Below, one piece after another: positions 35,030-43,914 of a stretch of DNA of 64,000 nt. Source of the stretch: Maricaulis sp048269565 (GTDB lineage: Bacteria > Pseudomonadota > Alphaproteobacteria > Caulobacterales > Maricaulaceae); NCBI RefSeq assembly GCF_048269565.1, contig NZ_JBLXIK010000001.1, positions 248,001 to 312,000 of the forward strand. The letters run 5' to 3'. The notes beneath the pieces were generated by a model. That model was not told where the DNA came from. It worked only from the letters and a program-made list of their open reading frames with translations, and searched no databases. Each line of letters opens with the position of its first letter. Within the stretch, counting starts at the first letter, position 1. The translations under genes were made by a program, and so were the position numbers.

Positions 35030-35467
35030 CTAAACCGCAATCACCATTTGCGGCTTGCCATCGCCGGTCAGTGCCGGCGACTTGCCATCAGCCGCAACCG
35101 TACAATTCACCCGTTTGCGAAACGCCGAGAAGCTGTCGAATGTCACGACATCGACCGGTTCGTCGAACTCGACGGTGAGCCGGTAATGGCTGCCATGATT
35201 GAGGCTGGCCAGGGCGATGATCTCGCCGGTGAAGGGCTGGCCGAGATAGAGGCCGGAGATACGGGCCCCGAGCGCCAGCGGGCTGGCCGGGCGATTGCCG
35301 GCAGCTGCGTGCAGCGTGTTCCAGTCGCGAAAGCCATGCTGGTGAGCCAGCAATTCCAGGGCTTCGCTATGGGTGATGAAATTGCCCTCGGCCGTCAGAC
35401 TCTGGCGCAGGCGTTTGGCCTGTGCCTTGAGAACCTCAAGCGCGGGGAGGGTCTGGATATTGGACAT
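35030..35467 (-). CDS. Glyoxalase-superfamily protein
   Basis: 145 residues from ATG 35467. The N-terminal half reads LPALEVLKAQAKRLRQSL, ITHSEALELLAHQHGFRDWN, TLHAA, a segment found in a group annotated as glyoxalase superfamily. The C-terminal half is a beta-rich segment (ISGLYLGQPFTGEIIALA, YRLTVEFDEPVDVVTFDS) without recognisable metal ligands. Function unknown. It is preceded by leader B, related to the leader of the MATE gene, and ends beside the REP-like element. Confidence 0.7.
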   Translation of the reverse strand: MSNIQTLPALEVLKAQAKRLRQSLTAEGNFITHSEALELLAHQHGFRDWNTLHAAAGNRPASPLALGARISGLYLGQPFTGEIIALASLNHGSHYRLTVEFDEPVDVVTFDSFSAFRKRVNCTVAADGKSPALTGDGKPQMVIAV

Positions 35468-35506
35468 GTCGTCGCCTGTCTCAGTGACTGCATGCGTAGT
35501 TCGGAC

Positions 35507-35602
35507 GGGGCTCGCCTTGCCATCACACCGCATGACACTGGGGTCGACGGATCAGATCAGTTCGGAGATTTCACCATGGCTTGCGCCTGCGAGCGGCGGG
35601 CA
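35507..35602 (-). ncRNA. Candidate structured 5' leader B, upstream of glyoxalase-like gene
   Basis: Minus-strand partner of leader A. It begins with the same 16 bases, TGCCCGCCGCTCGCAG, and ends GGCGAGCCCC. The enclosing stem is GCTCGC with GCGAGC. The inner hairpin is GGC-GCAA-GCC, a GNRA tetraloop replacing UUCG in leader A. GGTGAAATCTCCG follows where A has GGTGAATTTCCG. A possible six-codon leader peptide, ATG to TGA reading MVKSPN, lies at 35579-35559 and is not clearly kept in A. Confidence 0.5.
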
Positions 35603-35622
35603 TCTCCAGACCCGTGAGGCGG

Positions 35623-35651
35623 CATATGCCGTCCCGCCGGGCCCAAGTCAA
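35623..35651 (-). promoter_or_regulatory. Sigma-70-like promoter for leader B
   Basis: Minus strand TTGACT (35651-35646), 17 bases, then CATATG (35628-35623). It is positioned relative to leader B as the TTGACG promoter is to leader A, and lies just after the M23 peptidase stop. Confidence 0.5.
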
Positions 35652-35659
35652 GAGACGGC

Positions 35660-37144
35660 TTAGCGCGCGCCGTTGCTCGAATCCGCCATCATCGGCGTCT
35701 CGGTGTCATTGGCCGGCCGGGCGCCGTCGCGGATGGTGATGATGCGATCACGTTCGGCGATGAAGGCCGGCATGTCGGCATCGGTCAGCTGACGGCCGGT
35801 CGGCAGGTCGAGCGTCATCGGATTGACCGGACGGCCGTTCTGATGAACCTCGTAGTGCAGGTGCGGTCCGGTCGAACGGCCGGTGGTGCCGACATAGGCG
35901 ATCACCTGGCCCTGGGTGACGCGGGTGCCGGCGCGAATGCCGCGGGCAAAGCCGTTGAGATGGGCATAGGCCGTCTCGAAGCCGTTGGCGTGGCGGATCT
36001 TGACGTAATTGCCGAAACTGCCGAAGCGGTTGGCGCGCTCGACGACGCCATTGCCGGCGGCGAAGATCGGCGTGCCGGTCGGGGCGGCGAAATCGGTGCC
36101 GTTATGGGCGCGGGTATAGCCCAGGATCGGGTGGCGCCGGCGGCCGAAGGAGGAGGAGAGGCGGGCGCCATTGATCGGGGTCAGCATCAGCAGACGCTGG
36201 GCGCTGGCACCTTCGGCGCTGTAATAGCCGATACCGCCATCGGAGGTCTCGAAGCGGAAGAACTCCTTGGGCTCGCCGCGGCCTTCATAGCGGGCATAGA
36301 GAATATCGCCGGTCCGCGCCGTATTGCCCTCTTCATTCACGAAGCGCTCGAACAGGATGTCGAAGCCGTCGCCGGGCTGGATCGAGCGCTGGAAGTCGAT
36401 CGCATAGGCCAGCACGCCGGCAAGCTCGACCACGATGCGGTCGGTCGCGCCGGCATTGAGGGCGTCGACATAGAGCGAGGATGTGATGCTTCCCGAGGAG
36501 CGCACGACCTGGCGCTCGAATTCGGCAATGGTTTCGCGGGCGCGGTATTCATCACCCCAGATGCGGGCGACGGTGATCGAGCGGTCAACATCGGGACGGA
36601 AGGAGATGCCGGTCAGCCGCAGGCGGCTCTCGGTTTCCTCGTCGGCCTCGACAGAAGTGTCGGGCTCGGTCTCCAGATAGAGATTGAGGTTCTGGCCAGC
36701 GCGCAGGTAACGCAGGTCAAACACCTGGTTGAGTGCGCGGATTGCCTTGACGGAATCGGCCGGGTCGACACCGGCATCCTCGAGCAGGCCGGCGAGTGTG
36801 CCACCGCGGGGCACTTCACGTTCGACCTGGATGGTGACCGGGCAATGGGTGCAGGCGCTGAAGGCCGTGGCATCAAGACGGGCCGGGTTTAGTGGCATGG
36901 CCAGCGTCGTGGTCTCGGAGGGCGGCGCCGGCTCGGTGGCATCGCTTCCGATTTCAAGCGCAGCGGCATTGACGTCCATCACCGCCACGGCGGCGGCCGG
37001 CAGGGCCAGACCGGCGGCATCGCTACGGGTATCGCGCGAGGTCATCAGCGCGGTCAGCAGGCCGGCAGACAGCACCAGGCTGGCACAGACTACGAGGCCG
37101 CGGGCGCGGCGCTGGTCGGCTCGGGTTACGTCGAATCCAGGCAT
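35660..37144 (-). CDS. M23-family metallopeptidase (LytM-type), membrane anchored
   Basis: 494 residues from ATG 37144, giving a short basic tail and then a transmembrane helix (GLVVCASLVLSAGLLTALM). A central domain contains LysM-like/OapA-like strands (VPRGGTLAGLLEDAGVDPAD, LRYLRAGQNLNLYLE). The C-terminal peptidase has the zinc motifs HNGTDFAAPTGTPIFA and GPHLHYEVHQNGRPVNP plus YAHLNGF, so it should be an active peptidoglycan endopeptidase. It ends with a 50-residue tail. Divergent from chpT across about 220 bases. Confidence 0.92.
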   Translation of the reverse strand: MPGFDVTRADQRRARGLVVCASLVLSAGLLTALMTSRDTRSDAAGLALPAAAVAVMDVNAAALEIGSDATEPAPPSETTTLAMPLNPARLDATAFSACTHCPVTIQVEREVPRGGTLAGLLEDAGVDPADSVKAIRALNQVFDLRYLRAGQNLNLYLETEPDTSVEADEETESRLRLTGISFRPDVDRSITVARIWGDEYRARETIAEFERQVVRSSGSITSSLYVDALNAGATDRIVVELAGVLAYAIDFQRSIQPGDGFDILFERFVNEEGNTARTGDILYARYEGRGEPKEFFRFETSDGGIGYYSAEGASAQRLLMLTPINGARLSSSFGRRRHPILGYTRAHNGTDFAAPTGTPIFAAGNGVVERANRFGSFGNYVKIRHANGFETAYAHLNGFARGIRAGTRVTQGQVIAYVGTTGRSTGPHLHYEVHQNGRPVNPMTLDLPTGRQLTDADMPAFIAERDRIITIRDGARPANDTETPMMADSSNGAR

Positions 37145-37362
37145 GGCTATCTTGTTACTCCGATGCTTCGTTCCATGACGCGTCATCTCAAGCAAATCCC
37201 GCACCGGACGGCAGCTAAGCCGCTTTCCCTGCAGGGGCACCCCGATAGCCCGCTAGAAGCATGTCTTGGACCAATACGGTTGCCAAGTCCTTTCCACGCT
37301 TCTTGCGTAATTCTGCTGCGAAACGCGGTCGGCTTGCCAGAGAATCGTGTATCGATTGCTCC

Positions 37363-38031
37363 ATGCAAGATCAACGCCCCGCCGAAATGGCCGCCGACCA
37401 ACTTGCCGCTCTGCTCTGCGCGCGGCTGTGTCATGACCTCGTCAGCCCCGTGTCCGCGCTGAGCGCGGCGCTGAGCGTGCTCGATGATGAGAGCTCCGCC
37501 GACATGCACGAGGATGCGATGGAGCTGGTTCGCGACAGTTCGCGCCAGGCCCAGGCCAAGCTGGAATTTGCCCGCCTCGCCTATGGCGCCGGCGGTTCGG
37601 CTCCGGCGACGCTCGATACCCGCGAATTGCGGCGCCTGACCGAGGCGATGTTTGCGTCCACCAAGCCGGAAATCGTCTGGAAGGTCGAGACGCCCGGGCT
37701 GGAAAAACAGCCATCGCGCCTGTTGCTGAATCTCTGCGTTCTGGCCGTTGAATCTGTTCCGCGGGGCGGCAAGGTGACGATCGAGGCGACCGAGAGCGGT
37801 GGCGGCACCCGTATCCGCATTGTCGCGGAAGGTCCGCGCGCATGGCTCAATGCCGACGCTGTCACCGCCCTGGAAGGCCAGCCGCCCGAGGGTGGATATG
37901 ACGGCCGTTCGATCCAGCCCTATTTTGCCGGCCTGATCGCCCGCAATGCCGGCGGACGCGTCAGCGCCCATGCCGGCGAGGAGCGGGTCGAGTTCGTCGC
38001 GCTGATCCAGCCGCCGGCCGCAGCAGGCTAG
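37363..38031 (+). CDS. chpT: Histidine phosphotransferase ChpT
   Basis: 222 residues from ATG 37363. ChpT takes phosphate from the hybrid kinase CckA and passes it to CtrA and CpdR, setting the cell cycle state. The phosphorylated residue is His24 in LLCARLCHDLVSPVSALSAAL. The rest is a degenerate HATPase-like fold without nucleotide-binding motifs, as known for ChpT. No good ribosome binding site precedes the ATG and a GAATC (GANTC) site lies at 37342-37346. The target ctrA is 7 kb downstream, with the che operon between. Confidence 0.9.
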   Translation: MQDQRPAEMAADQLAALLCARLCHDLVSPVSALSAALSVLDDESSADMHEDAMELVRDSSRQAQAKLEFARLAYGAGGSAPATLDTRELRRLTEAMFASTKPEIVWKVETPGLEKQPSRLLLNLCVLAVESVPRGGKVTIEATESGGGTRIRIVAEGPRAWLNADAVTALEGQPPEGGYDGRSIQPYFAGLIARNAGGRVSAHAGEERVEFVALIQPPAAAG

Positions 38032-38166
38032 CTTCCGGTTCGCTCATAACCGATGAATTGAAAGCTGGTTTTGCTTGGCGCGGCACCAACAGTCCGTTAA
38101 CCAAGCCCGTGTCAACTTACCGTCTAATGAAGCCCTGACAGGCAAAATGATGGTAAGAGGACTGAC

Positions 38167-40944
38167 ATGGACGATCTGATCAGCGAATTCCTGACAGAGA
38201 CGGGTGAAAGCCTGGACGTCATCGATGCGGAGCTGGTCCGGTTCGAGAACAATCCGGAAGACCGGGCCATTCTCGACAATATTTTCCGTCTCCTCCACAC
38301 CGTGAAGGGCACTTGCGGTTTCCTTGGCCTGCCGCGCCTGGAAGCGGTGGCGCACGCCGGCGAGACCCTGTTGGGCAAGTTCCGCGATGGCGATCTCGCC
38401 GTAACGCCCCCGATGGTGACGCTGGTCCTGCAGTCGATCGACCAGATCAAGGTCATCCTGCGCAATATTGAAGAGACCGGCAATGAACCGGCCGGTGAGG
38501 ATCTTGAGCTGATTGGCCGGCTGGAAGACGCCGCCATGGGTCGTGTAGTCGAGCCCGAAGCTCCCGCCGAGCCGGAAGCCGAGGCTGTTCCCGAGGGCTG
38601 GGACGCCGACCTGGGCCGCGAATTGCGCCCGGGCGAAGTCTCGCTCGCCGATCTGGAAGCGGCGTTTCGCGACACGCCGGCGGATGTCGAGACACCGGAG
38701 GCGGCTGAAGCCGAGGCCCCGGCTGCCCCGCATATCGGTGTCGGCGATTTTGATCCGGAACTGGGACGCGAACTGCGCCCGGGTGAAGTCTCGGTCGCCG
38801 AGCTGGAAGCCGCATTCAATTCTGCCGAACCGGAGCCTGGCGTCGCACCGGCAGCGATTTCCGCAGATATGAGCCCTGTCGAGGCCCTGCAGTCGGCGGT
38901 TGCCGAACTCAAGGGGTCCGATGATCACCCCATGGGTGGTGACGGCGCCCCGCGCATGCAGCAGACGGTGCGGGTCGGCGTCGATGTGCTCGACGCGCTG
39001 ATGACCACGGTTTCCGAACTGGTCCTGACCCGGAACCAGCTGATGCAGACCGTTCGCGGGCTGGAAGACGAGGATCTCAAGGTTCCGCTGCAACGCCTGT
39101 CCGCCGTCACTGGCGAGCTGCAGGACGGGGTCATGAAGACCCGAATGCAGCCGATTGGTGACGCGTGGCGCAAGCTGCCGCGCATCATTCGCGACGTCTC
39201 CACCGATCTTGGCAAGAAGATCGAGCTGGTGATGGATGGCAGCGATACCGAGCTGGACCGCCAGGTGCTGGAACTGATCAAGGATCCGCTCACCCACATG
39301 GTGCGCAATTCCGCCGATCACGGCCTGGAAATGCCGGCTGACCGCATCAAGGTCGGCAAGTCGGAAAAGGGCACGATCACGCTGAAAGCCTTCCATGAAG
39401 GCGGCCACATCATCATTTCCATCGCCGATGACGGCATGGGTCTCAACACTGCCCGTATCGGTGAAAAGGCGCTCGAAAAGGGTCTGACGACCCATGAAGA
39501 GCTCGCCTCGATGACCGAGCAGCAGATCCACCGCTTCATCTTCGCGCCGGGTTTTTCGACGGCGGCAAAAGTCACCAATCTGTCCGGCCGCGGTGTCGGC
39601 ATGGATGTGGTCCGCAATAATATCGAACAGATCGGCGGCGTCGTCGATGTCACCTCGACGGCCGGCAAGGGCAGTCATTTCAAGATCAAGATCCCGCTGA
39701 CCCTGGCCATCGTCTCGGCCCTGATCGTCGGCAGCCATCAACAGCGTTTTGCCATTCCCCAGCTCGCCGTGCGCGAACTGGTGCGTGTCGGCGCCGGTTC
39801 GGAACATGCGATCGAGTCGCTCAGCGGCGCCCGTGTCATGCGTCTGCGCGACCGTCTGATGCCGCTGGTGGACCTGCAGGAAGTACTCGGCGTCAGCCAG
39901 GCGGGCGATGAGGCCCGCGACGACACTGGCTTCGTTGTTGTGCTTGATGCCGGTGGCCGCAATGTCGGCCTGATTGTCGACAATGTCCTCGATACCGAGG
40001 AAATCGTCGTCAAACCGCTTTCCGATGCCCTGCGCGGTGTCGGGGCCTATTCCGGCGCCACCATTCTCGGCGACGGTACGGTGATCATGATCCTCGATCC
40101 CAATGGTCTTGCCGGAGAGATCGTCTCCAGCATGGAAGACGAGGTCCGCTTCGATGCCGCCGCAAGCGCTGCTTCGGAAATGCAGAACACGCAGCGCCTG
40201 CTGCTCGTCCGCGCCGGTGGCAGTGAGGCGAAAGCGGTGCCGCTGGCCCTGGTCACGCGGCTGGAGGAATTCCAGTCCGACGCAATCGAGACCACCAATG
40301 GCCGGCTCGTGGTGCAGTATCGCGGCCGTCTGATGCCGATCGTGGCCCTGGGCGGTGAAATCGGCAGCGGCACGGCAGGCCGCCAGCCGGTACTGGTCTT
40401 CTCCGAGGGTCATGGTGCCATCGGTCTCGCCGTCGACCAGATCGTCGATGTCGTCGAGGAACGGGTCGATCTGCAGATGCGCTCCGACAAGCCCGGCATC
40501 ATCGGCTCCGCCATCATCAAGGGCAAGGCGACCGACGTCGTCGATATCGCCTGGCACCTCGAACAGGCCCAGGCCGGCAATATCCAGCGACGTGCCACCA
40601 AGCGCCGCCGCCGGGTCCTGCTCGTCGATGCCGACGCCTTTGCGCGCCGCATGATCGCGCCATTGCTCGCCGCTGCCGGTTATGATGTCACCCCGACGGG
40701 CGGCATGCATGAAGTCCAGGCCATCGCCGAGGCGGGTGAACAATTCGATGCCCTGGTCGGTGATCCGGCCGCGCTGGAAAAAATTCGCGCCCAAGGCCTG
40801 TGGGGCAATTTGCCGGCCCTCGCTGTCACCGACTGGCCGGAAGATACACAGGCCGAAGGCCTCACTGTCGTACTGCCACGCTCGGACCGCGGCGCCCTGA
40901 TCGCCGCGCTGGATGAAGTATCCCATGAGGAGAAGGTCGCATGA
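38167..40944 (+). CDS. cheA: Chemotaxis histidine kinase CheA
   Basis: 925 residues. Domain order: Hpt with His44 in LLHTVKGTCGFLG; a linker holding two copies of LGRELRPGEVS(L/V)A(D/E)LEAAF at about 149-167 and 199-217; P3 dimerisation; HATPase with LTHMVRNSADHGLE, IISIADDGMGLN and TNLSGRGVGMDVVRNNIEQ; a CheW-like domain (about 515-655); a second CheW-like domain (about 675-800); and a C-terminal degenerate receiver (about 812-925). It leads the che operon. TTAAC at 38097-38101 is a weak CtrA half-site candidate. Unusual points are the duplicated module and the receiver tail. Confidence 0.95.
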   Translation: MDDLISEFLTETGESLDVIDAELVRFENNPEDRAILDNIFRLLHTVKGTCGFLGLPRLEAVAHAGETLLGKFRDGDLAVTPPMVTLVLQSIDQIKVILRNIEETGNEPAGEDLELIGRLEDAAMGRVVEPEAPAEPEAEAVPEGWDADLGRELRPGEVSLADLEAAFRDTPADVETPEAAEAEAPAAPHIGVGDFDPELGRELRPGEVSVAELEAAFNSAEPEPGVAPAAISADMSPVEALQSAVAELKGSDDHPMGGDGAPRMQQTVRVGVDVLDALMTTVSELVLTRNQLMQTVRGLEDEDLKVPLQRLSAVTGELQDGVMKTRMQPIGDAWRKLPRIIRDVSTDLGKKIELVMDGSDTELDRQVLELIKDPLTHMVRNSADHGLEMPADRIKVGKSEKGTITLKAFHEGGHIIISIADDGMGLNTARIGEKALEKGLTTHEELASMTEQQIHRFIFAPGFSTAAKVTNLSGRGVGMDVVRNNIEQIGGVVDVTSTAGKGSHFKIKIPLTLAIVSALIVGSHQQRFAIPQLAVRELVRVGAGSEHAIESLSGARVMRLRDRLMPLVDLQEVLGVSQAGDEARDDTGFVVVLDAGGRNVGLIVDNVLDTEEIVVKPLSDALRGVGAYSGATILGDGTVIMILDPNGLAGEIVSSMEDEVRFDAAASAASEMQNTQRLLLVRAGGSEAKAVPLALVTRLEEFQSDAIETTNGRLVVQYRGRLMPIVALGGEIGSGTAGRQPVLVFSEGHGAIGLAVDQIVDVVEERVDLQMRSDKPGIIGSAIIKGKATDVVDIAWHLEQAQAGNIQRRATKRRRRVLLVDADAFARRMIAPLLAAAGYDVTPTGGMHEVQAIAEAGEQFDALVGDPAALEKIRAQGLWGNLPALAVTDWPEDTQAEGLTVVLPRSDRGALIAALDEVSHEEKVA

Positions 40945-41423
40945 CCGATCAATACGACGATTCATCCGAACTCAGTGCCGACGCCATGATCGAATACGTC
41001 TCCGTGCGTATCGGCGACCAGTTGTTCGGTGCACCGGTCAACGCCATTCGCGAAGTCTTTGCGCCCCAGTCTGTGACGGCCGTTCCGCTGGCGCCCGCTG
41101 AAGTGGCCGGACTGCTCAATCTGCGCGGCCGTATTGTCACGGCAATCGATGCGCGCCGCCGTCTCGGCCTGCCGCCACGCGATGCCGCTGATGCCGGCAT
41201 GGCCCTGGGTGTTGAACGTGGCAGCGAGATTTTCGGGCTTATCGTCGACTCGGTCGGTGAGGTCTTGCGGCGCCCGCGCGCGGAGCTGGAACCTGTTCCG
41301 GCGCATGTCGACGCGCGCTGGCGTTCCATGGTCAAGGGCGTTCACCGGCTGGAAAAAGAATTGCTCGCAGTGCTGGATGTGTCGGCCGTAATCGGCACCA
41401 CAGTCAAAAGCGAAGCGGCCTAG
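40941..41423 (+). CDS. cheW: Chemotaxis coupling protein CheW
   Basis: 160 residues, overlapping the cheA stop by four bases. It joins CheA to receptors. Visible CheW pattern: EYVSVRIGDQLFGAPVNAIREVF, VPLAPAEVAGLLNLRGRIVTAIDARRRLGL and LIVDSVGEVLRRP. Normal length. No receptor gene is nearby. Confidence 0.93.
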   Translation: MTDQYDDSSELSADAMIEYVSVRIGDQLFGAPVNAIREVFAPQSVTAVPLAPAEVAGLLNLRGRIVTAIDARRRLGLPPRDAADAGMALGVERGSEIFGLIVDSVGEVLRRPRAELEPVPAHVDARWRSMVKGVHRLEKELLAVLDVSAVIGTTVKSEAA

Positions 41424-41437
41424 GGAAGGGCAAGCGA

Positions 41438-41812
41438 ATGAAGACCTGTCTCGTTGTCGACGACTCGCGTGTGATACGCAAGGTCGCCCGCCGGATTCTG
41501 GAAGAGCTCGAATTTGCCTGTGTCGAAGCCGGTGACGGTGCCGAGGCGCTCGAAAAGTGCCGGGAGCAAATGCCGGACGCCATTTTGCTCGACTGGAATA
41601 TGCCGATTATGAACGGGCTCGATTTCGTCAAGGCGCTGCGCCGCGAGGAAACCGGCGACCGGCCGATCGTGGTGTTCTGCACCACCGAGAACGACATGGC
41701 CCATATCACCGAGGCGCTGCGCGCCGGCGCGGACGAGTATGTGATGAAGCCGTTCGATGGCGACATCATCGCATCCAAATTCCAGCAAACCGGCCTGCTG
41801 CGGGCCTCGTAG
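41438..41812 (+). CDS. cheY: Chemotaxis response regulator CheY
   Basis: 124 residues, a stand-alone receiver. Asp8, Asp9, phospho-acceptor Asp52 (AILLDWNMPIMNG) and Lys104 (YVMKPFDGD) are in place. Binds the flagellar motor switch when phosphorylated. AGGGAAGGGC precedes the ATG. Confidence 0.92.
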   Translation: MKTCLVVDDSRVIRKVARRILEELEFACVEAGDGAEALEKCREQMPDAILLDWNMPIMNGLDFVKALRREETGDRPIVVFCTTENDMAHITEALRAGADEYVMKPFDGDIIASKFQQTGLLRAS

Positions 41813-41821
41813 GGGAAGCCG

Positions 41822-42979
41822 ATGACAGAGCTCGCCCCACAGCCGGACTCCGCCCACGCCATGGCGCGCGTGCTGGTGATCGACGATTCCGCGGTCGCCC
41901 GCGGGCTGATGACGCGCTGGATCGAGGAAGATCCCGACCTCGTCCTCGCCGGTGCCGCCACCGATGGTGAGCAGGGCATCCGCAAGGCCGAGGAATTGCG
42001 CCCCGACCTGATCGTTCTCGACGTCGAGATGCCGAAAATGGACGGGCTTGCCGCGCTGCCGGTCCTGCTGAAGACCGTGCCCTCCTGCCGCATTGTGATG
42101 GCATCGACCCTCACCCGCCGCGGCGGTGAGGTGACGATCCGCGCGCTCTCCATGGGCGCTGCCGACTATGCGCCGAAACCGCAGGCCGGGCGCCTGGCCG
42201 GCGCCGAGGAATTCCGCCGCGACCTGCTGGCGAAGCTGAAAGCCCTGTCTCCGCGACCGAAAACCGCGCGCCCTTCGGCGGCGCCGGCCCCGCAACTTCG
42301 CGCCGCTCCCGGAGCGCCCGCACCGGCGTCGCCACCGCGCGCCTTCCGGCCCGTGGCCGCCGCCCCGATCTCGCGCGGCACGACCCCGCGTTCGACCCAG
42401 CCCCCGGCGATCATCGCCATCGGTTCCAGCACCGGCGGTCCGGAAGCCCTGCGTCTGGTGATCAGCAAGTGTGCGGCAGGCCTGGCTGCGCCGGTTGTCA
42501 TTGCCCAGCACATGCCGGCCCTGTTCACCAAGATCCTGGCCGAGCACCTGAGCAAGGCGAGCAATCTGCCGTGCAAGGAAGCCGAGCATGGCGAGCGCCT
42601 GCTGGCCGGACATGTCTATGTCGCACCGGGCGATTTTCACTTTACCGTGCGGCGCGATGCGGCCGGCTATTACGCCGCGCTCGATCAGTCGCCGCCGATC
42701 AATTTCTGCCGCCCCGCTGTCGACCCGCTCTTCCATTCCGTCGCGGAAGCGACCGGTGGCAAGGCGCTGGGCGTCATCCTGACCGGGATGGGGCATGATG
42801 GCCGCGAGGGCGTTCGCGCCCTGCGTGCGGCGGGCGGAACCATTATCGCCCAGGACGAGGCGACAAGCATCGTCTGGGGAATGCCTGGCGCAGTCGCCGA
42901 GGCCGGACTGGCAGATCAGATACTGCCGCTATCGGAAATCGGGTCGGACATCGTCCGGCGCGCCAAGGGTGGAATGTAG
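41822..42979 (+). CDS. cheB: Chemotaxis protein-glutamate methylesterase CheB
   Basis: 385 residues. Receiver domain with Asp67 in LIVLDVEMPKMDG, a Pro/Ala-rich linker, then the methylesterase domain with the Ser-His-Asp triad in IAIGSSTGGPEAL, VIAQHMPALFT and GVILTGMGHDG. Removes methyl groups from receptors for adaptation. The linker (about residues 140-195) is longer than in E. coli. Confidence 0.95.
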   Translation: MTELAPQPDSAHAMARVLVIDDSAVARGLMTRWIEEDPDLVLAGAATDGEQGIRKAEELRPDLIVLDVEMPKMDGLAALPVLLKTVPSCRIVMASTLTRRGGEVTIRALSMGAADYAPKPQAGRLAGAEEFRRDLLAKLKALSPRPKTARPSAAPAPQLRAAPGAPAPASPPRAFRPVAAAPISRGTTPRSTQPPAIIAIGSSTGGPEALRLVISKCAAGLAAPVVIAQHMPALFTKILAEHLSKASNLPCKEAEHGERLLAGHVYVAPGDFHFTVRRDAAGYYAALDQSPPINFCRPAVDPLFHSVAEATGGKALGVILTGMGHDGREGVRALRAAGGTIIAQDEATSIVWGMPGAVAEAGLADQILPLSEIGSDIVRRAKGGM

Positions 42980-42983
42980 GCGA

Positions 42984-43826
42984 ATGTTGGAAAAGCAGGA
43001 AATTCTCTACGTCGCAGCCGAAGCGTACAAGCGTTCCGGCCTCGTGCTGTCGGCCGACAAGGGCTATCTGCTCGAAAGTCGGCTGGCACCGCTGGCCCGC
43101 GCTGAAGGCTATGGCTCGATCGAGGCCCTGATCTCGGCCGCGCGGCGTGAAAGCAGTGACCGGCTGTTGTGGGCGATCACCGAAGCGCTCGCCACGCACG
43201 AGACCTTTTTCTTCCGCGACAACACGCCCTTTGATCTGTTCAAGCAGGACATCCTGCCAGTGCTCTCGCGGGCGCGCGGCAATAATGGCGTGATCCGGAT
43301 CTGGTGTGCGGCCTGTTCATCGGGCCAGGAACCCTATTCGCTGGCGATGATCCTCGAGGAGGAGCGTGCGCGCCTGGGCGGCCTGCGTGTCGAGATCGTG
43401 GCAACGGATATGGCGCCGCGCGTGCTGGAAAAGGCCAAGGCCGGGCTCTACAGCCAGTTCGAGGTCCAGCGCGGCCTCGCGATCCAGCGGCTGGTGACGC
43501 ATTTCGACCAGACCGGCGATCAATGGCGCATCAAGCCGAATATCCGCCAGATGGTGACCTTCCAGAAACAGAACCTGCTCGACAGCTTCGGCCCGATGGG
43601 CAAGTTCGACGTCATCTTCTGCCGCAATGTGCTGATCTATTTCGACGCCGACTCCAAGAAGAAGGTGCTCGCGCGCCTGTCGCAGCAGACCGCCAGCGAT
43701 GGCTATCTGGTGATGGGTGCCGCCGAGACAGTGGTTGGCCTGTCGAGCGACTACACGCCTGTCGAGGGCCGGCGCGGCCTCTATACCCAGGCCGGTAATG
43801 CGGCGGCGCGCACGGCGGCTGCCTGA
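42984..43826 (+). CDS. cheR: Chemotaxis protein methyltransferase CheR
   Basis: 280 residues from ATG 42984, just after the cheB stop. Methylates receptor glutamates with SAM. Visible are ALATHETFFFRDNTPFD, RIWCAACSSGQEPYSLAMIL (motif I), VEIVATDMAPRVLEKAKAG and DVIFCRNVLIYFD, all family signatures. Last gene of the che operon, followed by a terminator. Confidence 0.95.
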   Translation: MLEKQEILYVAAEAYKRSGLVLSADKGYLLESRLAPLARAEGYGSIEALISAARRESSDRLLWAITEALATHETFFFRDNTPFDLFKQDILPVLSRARGNNGVIRIWCAACSSGQEPYSLAMILEEERARLGGLRVEIVATDMAPRVLEKAKAGLYSQFEVQRGLAIQRLVTHFDQTGDQWRIKPNIRQMVTFQKQNLLDSFGPMGKFDVIFCRNVLIYFDADSKKKVLARLSQQTASDGYLVMGAAETVVGLSSDYTPVEGRRGLYTQAGNAAARTAAA

Positions 43827-43856
43827 GCTCCGGCTGGTAGCCCGGCGCAAGAAATG

Positions 43857-43890
43857 AAAAGCCCCGGACCCATTTGGTTCCGGGGTTTTT
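43857..43890 (+). terminator. Rho-independent terminator of the che operon
   Basis: GCCCCGGA pairs with TCCGGGG-type bases (43861-43868 with 43879-43886) flanked by AAAA on the left and TTTTT at 43886-43890, apical loop ATTT. One internal C-T mismatch. Confidence 0.85.
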
Positions 43891-43914
43891 CATTGCAGCC
43901 GGGCCGGGACTTTT

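Noticed and set aside
38044..40965. 973-codon minus-strand open frame
   Set aside because: Antisense to cheA, whose domains are unmistakable; the frame is a high-GC shadow.
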